DNA of 5,657 nucleotides from JBJXHB01 sp046160725. Its GTDB lineage: Bacteria > Pseudomonadota > Gammaproteobacteria > Burkholderiales > Burkholderiaceae_C. Below, piece by piece: positions 1 through 5,657 of the stretch; position 1 is the stretch's first letter, and every line of letters begins with the position of its first letter. The stretch lies in contig JBJXHB010000582.1 in the NCBI GenBank assembly GCA_046160725.1, positions 1 through 5,657 on the forward strand. Direction: 5' to 3'. Position numbers and translations under genes: made by a program. The notes beneath the pieces are model-generated. The model saw only the letters and a list, made by a program, of their open reading frames with translations. It made no database searches and was not told the DNA's origin.

Positions 1-189
1 CCGTCGACCCCAGCCTTGTGGGTGCGCAGTCGGCAATTGGACCGTCGAATACCACCGTCCCCAATCGCGCCTTGCAACTAGCATCGAGGCATTCGACGAC
101 AGCTTCCACCGCCGCCTCGGCCTTGCCGCGCGCAAGCATCAAGCCGAATAGCAGTCATCCATCAGACCGCAATGAGCCCAAAGGCGCCT
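1..189. other. Unassigned flank beyond the operon end
   Basis: No gene can be assigned here with confidence. GC is about 62% over the first 180 bases, against roughly 70% in the neighbouring genes. Two short frames run off the left edge and compete. On the minus strand an open frame runs from an ATG at 139 to the edge (46 codons, beginning MLARGKAEAAVEAVVECLDA). On the plus strand a frame is open from base 2 to a TAG at 149-151 and ends in FHRRLGLAARKHQAE. Both have moderately high GC at third positions (about 65-70% by eye), so composition does not decide between them. The minus-strand ATG has no convincing Shine-Dalgarno sequence. A third, Ser/Thr-rich plus-strand frame from 18 onward runs into the synthetase antisense and looks like a shadow. 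The stretch could be the edge of a convergent gene, the start of a downstream gene, or intergenic DNA. Confidence 0.35.
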
Positions 190-218
190 CCCAACGGCCA
201 TTCCTGATGGCCATTGGG
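190..218 (-). terminator. Stem-loop just after the synthetase stop, possible operon terminator
   Basis: The arms at 190-201 (CCCAACGGCCAT) and 207-218 (ATGGCCATTGGG) are inverted repeats around a 5-nt loop. In the minus-strand RNA all 12 positions pair, counting one U-G wobble. In the plus-strand RNA the same position is a C-A mismatch. The hairpin begins 11 nt after the synthetase stop codon, where an operon terminator would be expected. It lacks a proper U tract: the minus-strand bases that follow begin AGGCGCCTTTGGG. It may be a weak intrinsic terminator, a 3'-end stabilising structure, or a pause site. The structure is seen directly; the function is inferred. Confidence 0.45.
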
Positions 219-229
219 CACAGCAGTCC

Positions 230-1915
230 TCAGCCGATACCCAGCGCCGCCAGTGCCTGCAGTCGCAGCTCGCGCTTGAGGATCTTGCCGCTGCCGGTGC
301 GCGGCAGGGGCTCGTGCAGCAGCCGCAGGTAGCGCGGCACCTCGTGGCGGGCCAGCAGGCCGCCCAGGTGCTGGCGCAGGGCGTCCTCGGTCAGGGCCGG
401 GTCGGCCTGCAGCGTGGCGCCGACCTCCTCGCCCAGGCGCTCGTCCGGCACGGCATAGACGGCGGCCTCGTGCACCTGGGGGTGGGCCAGCAGCGCCGCC
501 TCGACATGGCCGCAGCCGATGTTCTCGCCGCCACGGATGATCAGGTCCTTGATGCGGTCGACGATAAACAGGTAGCCCTCGTCGTCCAGGTAGGCCACGT
601 CGCCGGTGCGGAACCAGTCGCCGTCGACATGTGACGCGGCGGTGGCCTGCGGGTTGCCGAAGTAGCCGATGAACATGGAGGTGCCGCGGATCTGCAGCTC
701 GCCGCGCTGGCCGGCCGGCAGCAGCTGCCCGGCCTCGTCCACCACGCGCAGCTGCAGGACCTGCGAGCTGCGGCCGGAGCTGGCCGGGCGCTCCAGGTAC
801 TCCGGCCCGCCGATGCCGGTGCCGATGGCATTGGTCTCGGTCATGCCCCAACCGGTGCCTGGCTGGGCCTGGGCGAAGGCGCCGTCGATGCGCCGCACCT
901 GCTCCGGTGCACGCGGCGCGCCGCCGCCGCCCACCACCATCAGGCTGGGCAGTCCGCGCCCGGTCTGCTCGGCAAAGCGCACCAGGTCGCCGGTCATGGC
1001 GGCCGGCGCCACGAAGGACGTCAGCTGCTCGCGGTCGATCAGGTCGGCGGCCGCGGCCACGTCCCAGCGGTACATCGGGGCGACCATGCGCTGGCTGCGG
1101 AAGCTGCTGAGGTACACCGCATGCAGGCCGGTCACATGGAACAGCGGCACCGCCAGCAGAGTGCCGGGCGCGGCCGGCGGTGGCGGCGTCACGCCCGACA
1201 CGCGCTCGCCGACGGCCTTGTCGAGCTCCCAGGAGTACAAGGCCGCCAACACATTGCGGTGGCTGGACAGCACGCCCTTGGGCCGGCCGGTGGAGCCGGA
1301 GGTGTAGAGCAGGATGGCCGGGTCATCGAGCGCGATGTCCGCCGCCGGCATGGCCACCGGGCCCACGCGCTGCATGTCCGCGCGCAGGTCGCCGACGCCC
1401 GGCGGCAGGCGCGTCGCGCGCACACCCCAGGCCCGCAGGCCGGGCAGCGCGCCGGCCAGCTTGTCCAGCCGCTCCTGGTCGGCGATCAGCACCCGAGCGC
1501 CGGAGTGCTCCAGCATGTAGACCTGTTCGTCGGTGGCGGCGAGCGCATTGACCGCCACCGCCACCGCACCGATGGACGTGATCGCATTGAAGGCGAGCAT
1601 CCACTCCGGGTAGTTGCGCATGGCGATGGCCACGCGGTCGCCGACGACGATGCCGGCCTCGTGCACCAGCAGGTGGCCGATGCGGGCGGCGTCCGCCAGG
1701 CCCTGCGCAAAGCTCCAGCGCTCCTCGCCCCAGGCCAGGAAGGGTGCGTCGGTGGCGGTGGTCTCGTAGAGGGCGCGCAGGCTCGGCACGGCCGCGGTGA
1801 ACCAGCGCCGCGCCTGGCCGCGGACCACGACATCGGCCAGCGCATAGGGCTGTCCGGGGGCGGTGAGTTCGGCAATGGCCTGTGCGCGGGTGACGCCGCT
1901 GGCGGTGTCGCTCAT
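230..1915 (-). CDS. Acyl-CoA synthetase (AMP-forming, class I adenylate-forming family)
   Basis: This 561-residue protein is a normal-length member of the ANL superfamily and should convert a carboxylic acid, ATP and CoA to acyl-CoA, AMP and PPi in the cytosol. Visible motifs in order: the P-loop LYTSGSTGRPKGV (about 203-215), the GWGMTE aromatic/adenine motif (355-360), TGDV with the ribose-binding Asp (437-440), the hinge and following loop DRIKDLIIRGGENIG (453-467), and the C-terminal PRTGSGKILKREL (538-550) with catalytic Lys544. The ATG at 1915 is chosen because it overlaps the hydratase stop as ATGA; the weak GAG upstream fits translational coupling. A longer in-frame start at 2128 would only add Arg-rich out-of-frame hydratase sequence. 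The residue after ENIGCG is His where many relatives have Glu (the EVE motif). Substrate is not readable from sequence: medium-chain, branched or aryl acids are all possible. Lys544 lies in a PX4GK context, a known acylation target in this family. Confidence 0.93.
   Translation of the reverse strand: MSDTASGVTRAQAIAELTAPGQPYALADVVVRGQARRWFTAAVPSLRALYETTATDAPFLAWGEERWSFAQGLADAARIGHLLVHEAGIVVGDRVAIAMRNYPEWMLAFNAITSIGAVAVAVNALAATDEQVYMLEHSGARVLIADQERLDKLAGALPGLRAWGVRATRLPPGVGDLRADMQRVGPVAMPAADIALDDPAILLYTSGSTGRPKGVLSSHRNVLAALYSWELDKAVGERVSGVTPPPPAAPGTLLAVPLFHVTGLHAVYLSSFRSQRMVAPMYRWDVAAAADLIDREQLTSFVAPAAMTGDLVRFAEQTGRGLPSLMVVGGGGAPRAPEQVRRIDGAFAQAQPGTGWGMTETNAIGTGIGGPEYLERPASSGRSSQVLQLRVVDEAGQLLPAGQRGELQIRGTSMFIGYFGNPQATAASHVDGDWFRTGDVAYLDDEGYLFIVDRIKDLIIRGGENIGCGHVEAALLAHPQVHEAAVYAVPDERLGEEVGATLQADPALTEDALRQHLGGLLARHEVPRYLRLLHEPLPRTGSGKILKRELRLQALAALGIG
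1912..1915 (-). promoter_or_regulatory. ATGA stop/start overlap coupling hydratase and synthetase
   Basis: On the minus strand the hydratase TGA (1914-1912) and the synthetase ATG (1915-1913) share four bases. Only a weak GAG lies a few bases upstream of the ATG, so the synthetase is probably translated mainly by ribosomes terminating on the hydratase. The overlap is seen directly; coupling is the usual interpretation. Confidence 0.8.
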
Positions 1916-2784
1916 CGGTACTCGAAGAAGGCGTTGTTGACGACGACCCGGTCGCCGACCTGGCCCTGGAACAGCAGGCGTCCGGGGCCGTCTTCCCAGG
2001 CCCGCAGGACCACGGTGTCGCCCGGTATCACCGGCGACGAGAAGCGCAGCTTCAGCGCGCCGAAGCGGGCCGCGTCGCCGCCGGCCAGCGCGCCCAGCAG
2101 CATCTGCCCACAATGGCCGAAGGTGCACAGCCCATGCAGGATCGGCGCGTCGAAGCCGCCGAAGCGCGCCGCCGCCGGGTCGATGTGCAGCGGGTTGTAG
2201 TCGCCGCTGAGGCGGTAGACATGGGCCTGCGTCTCGGGGATGCGCACCGACAGCCGCAGGTCCGGGTCGCGCGCGGGCACCTCCAGCTTGACCGACCGGC
2301 TGGTGCCGGCACCCTGGAACGGCGCGATGTCGCCCAGCTCGCGCACGCCGCGGCGGAACGAGCCGGACACCATGCGCGTGCAGACCTGCCCGCCGGCATC
2401 GGTGACCTCGGTCTCGAACTCCAGGAAGGCGCTGCCGCGCGGCCGCGGCTGCACCGACAGCAGGCGAGAGCGCACCTGCACCGTGCCGGCCAGCGGCAGC
2501 GGCGCCAGCTGCATCAGGTGGCGCTCGGCGTCCAGTGTCAGCGGCCCGGGGGAGGGTGGCAGGGCCGCCTCGTCGAGCTGGACCGCACGGCCGCCCCAGC
2601 GGATCGGGAAGGTCGGAAACACCGCAAAGCCCGGCGCCCCCTCCCAGACCTGCGGCAGCGCCGTGCAGCCGATGCCCACGGCATAGAGCAGCACGTCGCG
2701 CTGGTCGTAGGTCACCGGCAGTGGCGCACTCCAGGCACCCGGCTCGGTGCCGGGCAGCAGGCGTTGCGGCTGGTAGCTGATCAT
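1912..2784 (-). CDS. MaoC/hydratase-2-type (R)-specific enoyl-CoA hydratase (two-hotdog, MFE-2-like)
   Basis: The protein has 290 residues, the size of the double-hotdog hydratase-2 unit of peroxisomal multifunctional enzyme 2. It should add water to trans-2-enoyl-CoA to give (3R)-hydroxyacyl-CoA. The N-terminal half carries the degenerate hotdog with the family signature YDQRDVLLYAVGIGC (26-40), followed by VFPTFPIRWGG. The C-terminal half carries the catalytic hydratase-2 motif YRLSGDYNPLHIDP (190-203), in which Asp195, Asn197 and His200 match the D-x-N-x-x-H active site, then GFDAPILHGLCTFG (210-223). All key residues are intact. The ATG at 2784 is chosen because the MFE-2 homology starts there and a GGGG lies 7 nt upstream; a longer frame reaching 2964 only reads through the dehydrogenase out of frame. 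It lies 13 bp after the dehydrogenase and overlaps the synthetase. Its stereochemistry implies an R-specific partner dehydrogenase. Confidence 0.92.
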   Translation of the reverse strand: MISYQPQRLLPGTEPGAWSAPLPVTYDQRDVLLYAVGIGCTALPQVWEGAPGFAVFPTFPIRWGGRAVQLDEAALPPSPGPLTLDAERHLMQLAPLPLAGTVQVRSRLLSVQPRPRGSAFLEFETEVTDAGGQVCTRMVSGSFRRGVRELGDIAPFQGAGTSRSVKLEVPARDPDLRLSVRIPETQAHVYRLSGDYNPLHIDPAAARFGGFDAPILHGLCTFGHCGQMLLGALAGGDAARFGALKLRFSSPVIPGDTVVLRAWEDGPGRLLFQGQVGDRVVVNNAFFEYR

Positions 2785-2797
2785 CGGGCGACCCCGC

Positions 2798-4108
<1,311 letters not shown>

Positions 4109-4114
4109 GGTGGT

Positions 4115-4118
4115 CTCC
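4115..4118 (-). promoter_or_regulatory. Ribosome binding site of the acyl-CoA dehydrogenase
   Basis: On the minus strand GGAG lies 6 nt before the ATG at 4108 (CCGGAGACCACCATG). It supports this start over the internal Met22. The 66-bp gap to the preceding SDR gene shows no clear hairpin or promoter, so the gene is probably read from the upstream transcript. Confidence 0.7.
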
Positions 4119-4174
4119 GGTGGGGTCAGGCAGGTTCGGGTGACGGAAGGGTAAGGTCTGGGCAGCGGTCAGTG

Positions 4175-4984
4175 TCAGCGGGCATGCACCGAGCCGCCGT
4201 CCGATGCGATGGTCTGGCCGACGATGTACTCGCCGGCCCGCGAGCACAGGAAGATGACCAGTCCGGCGATGTCCTGCGGCGAGCCGACGCGGCCGCTGGG
4301 GTTGCGCTGGCCGACGGCGGCCCAGTCGACGCCCTCGGTGGCACCGCCGAAGCCGACGCCGGTGGACAGCATCCAGGTCGGGTAGGGGCCGGGCGCGATG
4401 GCGTTGAACAGGATGCGCTCCTGCGTCAGCTTGGACGCCAGGAAGCGTGTCAGGTGGTGCACCGCGGCCTTGGACGGGCCGTAGCTCGGGGTGCTGAACG
4501 AGGCGTTCTGCAGGCCGTCGACCGAGCCTATGCTGATCACCCGTGCCGGCGCGCCGGCGGCGCCGGCGGCCTTGAGCTGCGGCAGCAGCGCCTGGGTGGT
4601 GAAGAACACGCCCTTGACGTTGGGGTCCATCACCTTGTCCCAGCCGGCCTCGGGAAAGGTCTCGATCGGCGCGCCCCAGGCCGCGCCGGCGTTGTTGATC
4701 AGGATGTCCAGGCGCGGCTCGGTCGCGGCCAGGGCGGCGGCCAGGCCCTGGCAGCCCTCGACGGTGGACAGGTCGGCCGGCAGCGGTATGCAGGTGCCGC
4801 CGTGGTCGCGCATGATGGCCGCGGCCGTCTCGTCGCAGGCCCGGGCCTTGCGCGACGAGATGTAGACCTTGACGCCATGGGCCACCAGGCCGCGCGCGAT
4901 CATCTCGCCGATGCCGCGCGAGCCGCCGGTGACCAGCGCCACCTTGCCGCGCACCGAGAAAAGGTCCTTGAAGTCGTGGTCCAT
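4175..4984 (-). CDS. Short-chain dehydrogenase/reductase (classical SDR, RhlG-like)
   Basis: This 269-residue soluble enzyme is a classical Rossmann-fold SDR, expected to interconvert a 3-hydroxyacyl and 3-ketoacyl thioester. It shows the nucleotide-binding TGGSRGIG (19-26), NNAG (97-100), and the catalytic tetrad Asn122, Ser154 (IGSVDG), Tyr168 and Lys172 (YGPSK). The segments NNAGAAWGAPIETFP and APGPYPTWM resemble RhlG-type beta-ketoacyl reductases and the SDRs of acyl-CoA catabolic operons. Arg23 in the Gly-rich loop and Arg45 directly after the second beta strand, in place of an acidic residue, suggest NADP(H) rather than NAD(H). The residue before Asn122 is Pro, where Leu is usual. The C-terminus IVGQTIASDGGSVHAR is complete. 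The ATG at 4984 has AGGA 7 nt upstream. Gaps of 63 and 66 bp on either side are compatible with co-transcription. The direction in the cell, oxidation or reduction, is undetermined. Confidence 0.93.
   Translation of the reverse strand: MDHDFKDLFSVRGKVALVTGGSRGIGEMIARGLVAHGVKVYISSRKARACDETAAAIMRDHGGTCIPLPADLSTVEGCQGLAAALAATEPRLDILINNAGAAWGAPIETFPEAGWDKVMDPNVKGVFFTTQALLPQLKAAGAAGAPARVISIGSVDGLQNASFSTPSYGPSKAAVHHLTRFLASKLTQERILFNAIAPGPYPTWMLSTGVGFGGATEGVDWAAVGQRNPSGRVGSPQDIAGLVIFLCSRAGEYIVGQTIASDGGSVHAR
4551..4569 (-). repeat. Perfect 9-bp tandem repeat inside the SDR gene
   Basis: CGCCGGCGG occurs twice in a row (4552-4560 and 4561-4569), and the period holds from 4551. It encodes AAGAAG (about residues 139-144) in the loop between helix and the strand that leads to catalytic Ser154. 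The unit is a multiple of three, so gain or loss of a copy would keep the frame. It is probably just GC-rich low-complexity coding sequence. Confidence 0.6.
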
Positions 4985-4991
4985 GGTGTTG

Positions 4992-4995
4992 TCCT
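4992..4995 (-). promoter_or_regulatory. Ribosome binding site of the SDR gene
   Basis: On the minus strand AGGA lies 7 nt before the ATG at 4984. A second GGAG, in the context CACCGGAG also found upstream of the dehydrogenase, is 15 nt away and too far for normal use. The start is further supported by the Rossmann fold beginning about 14 residues in. Confidence 0.6.
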
Positions 4996-5047
4996 GTGGC
5001 TCCGGTGTGAAGGTGATGGGGAGTGGGCGATGCCGATGCCGCGGCGG

Positions 5048-5657
5048 TCAGTCCGCCACGCGCAGCAGGTCGTCGATGACGCGCTCGAAGTCGGCCACGC
5101 TGGTGCAGTGCATGACAGCCGAGCACCAGGGCCGGTACTGCAGCATGCAGCTGTCGCCGGTGCCCCAGCGGCCCGGCGGCTCCGGGCACAGCCAGATCAC
5201 GCGCGCGGCGCGGCTGGCCAGGTCGGCGAACAGGTCCAGCCGCGGGTTGCTGCCGTTGGAGCGGCCGTCGCCCAGCACCAGCAGCGTGGTGCGCCGGTCG
5301 ATGGTGGACAGGTGCAGGTGATGCAGGTCGGCCCAGGCCTGGCCGTAGTCGGTGGCGCCGCCGCCGACCTCGTGCAGGATCTGCTTCATCGCATCGTCGA
5401 AGGGCAGCGCCTCCATCGGCTCGGCCACGTCGGCCAGCCGGTGCGAGAAGGCAAAGCTGCGCAGGTCCAGCACCGTGCCGTGCAGCGCATAAAGGAACAG
5501 CAGCAGAAAGCGCACCTGCGCCGCCACAGAGCCGGAGACGTCGCACACGGCGACGATGCTGGGCTTGTCGCGCCGGCGCTGCCGCCAGCGCAGCAGGAAG
5601 GGCACATGGTCGTGGCCGGCGTTGGCGCGCAGCGTGGCGCGCAGGTCCAGCCGCCCG
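5048..5657 (-). CDS. CoxE-like VWA-domain protein, C-terminal part (N-terminus outside window)
   Basis: The frame is open to the right edge (first full codon ends at 5656). 202 residues are visible, beginning GRLDLRATLRANAGHDHVPF, a conserved stretch before the VWA domain in CoxE-like proteins, so the gene starts beyond 5657. A GTG at 5605 is not the real start because this conserved stretch lies upstream of it. The VWA fold has an intact metal-ion-dependent adhesion site: DVSGS (visible residues 39-43), Thr102-Asp103 in GGGATDYG, and LGDGRS (128-133). A basic RWRQRRRDKP segment precedes the first strand. No membrane segment is convincing; FLLLFLYALHG is the first VWA helix. Family members usually pair with a MoxR-type AAA+ ATPase and help mature or remodel a target enzyme, as CoxE does for CO dehydrogenase. 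Here the neighbours are acyl-CoA enzymes and no molybdenum hydroxylase is visible, so the target is unknown. Confidence 0.88.
   Translation of the reverse strand, partial: GRLDLRATLRANAGHDHVPFLLRWRQRRRDKPSIVAVCDVSGSVAAQVRFLLLFLYALHGTVLDLRSFAFSHRLADVAEPMEALPFDDAMKQILHEVGGGATDYGQAWADLHHLHLSTIDRRTTLLVLGDGRSNGSNPRLDLFADLASRAARVIWLCPEPPGRWGTGDSCMLQYRPWCSAVMHCTSVADFERVIDDLLRVAD

Noticed and set aside
230..2128. A longer synthetase starting at 2128
   Set aside because: The extra 71 residues are Arg-rich, read the hydratase gene out of frame, and precede the natural start that overlaps the hydratase stop.
1121..2200. A 359-codon plus-strand open frame antisense to the synthetase and hydratase
   Set aside because: Low-complexity Gly/Arg/His/Ala translation with no family motifs; an antisense shadow.
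5029..5041. GATGCC repeated twice in the gap between the VWA and SDR genes
   Set aside because: Two short copies are too little to claim an operator or regulatory repeat.
5048..5605. The VWA gene as a complete 185-residue protein starting at GTG 5605
   Set aside because: Seventeen more in-frame codons up to the edge encode GRLDLRATLRANAGHDH, conserved in CoxE-like proteins, so the gene is partial.

Overview
The window is a compact, high-GC stretch (about 70% in the genes I sampled). All five recognisable genes lie on the minus strand, so transcription runs from the right edge (5657) towards the left. GC content, long false open frames on every strand and the style of the proteins suggest a high-GC proteobacterium, most likely a Burkholderiales-type betaproteobacterium. 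That assignment is inference from composition and gene style, not from a marker gene.

In transcription order the genes are: the C-terminal part of a CoxE-like von Willebrand factor A protein (5657-5048, N-terminus outside the window); a RhlG-like short-chain dehydrogenase/reductase (4984-4175); an ACAD10/11-type acyl-CoA dehydrogenase with a predicted Asp base (4108-2798); a two-hotdog MFE-2/hydratase-2-type enoyl-CoA hydratase (2784-1912); and an ATP-dependent acyl-CoA synthetase (1915-230). Gaps are 63, 66 and 13 bp, and the last pair overlaps by 4 bp (ATGA), so this reads as one operon. No promoter or regulator is visible; the 5' end lies off the window. A 12-bp stem with a 5-nt loop sits 11 nt after the last stop codon and may mark the end of the transcript. 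The 189 bp beyond it are lower in GC (about 62% over 1-180) and hold no gene I can identify.

Together the enzymes can activate a carboxylic acid to its CoA thioester, desaturate it, hydrate it to a (3R)-hydroxyacyl-CoA and interconvert that with the 3-ketoacyl-CoA. No thiolase is present in the window. Two points stand out. The combination of an ADGPDEVH-type dehydrogenase, an SDR and a CoA ligase resembles the core of levulinate/4-hydroxyacid (Lva) catabolism, but the hallmark APH-like kinase is not in view. The operon also carries a CoxE-type VWA gene, usually the partner of a MoxR AAA+ ATPase, which suggests that one enzyme of the set may need a maturation or remodelling chaperone. I see no mobile element, CRISPR array, tRNA or rRNA.
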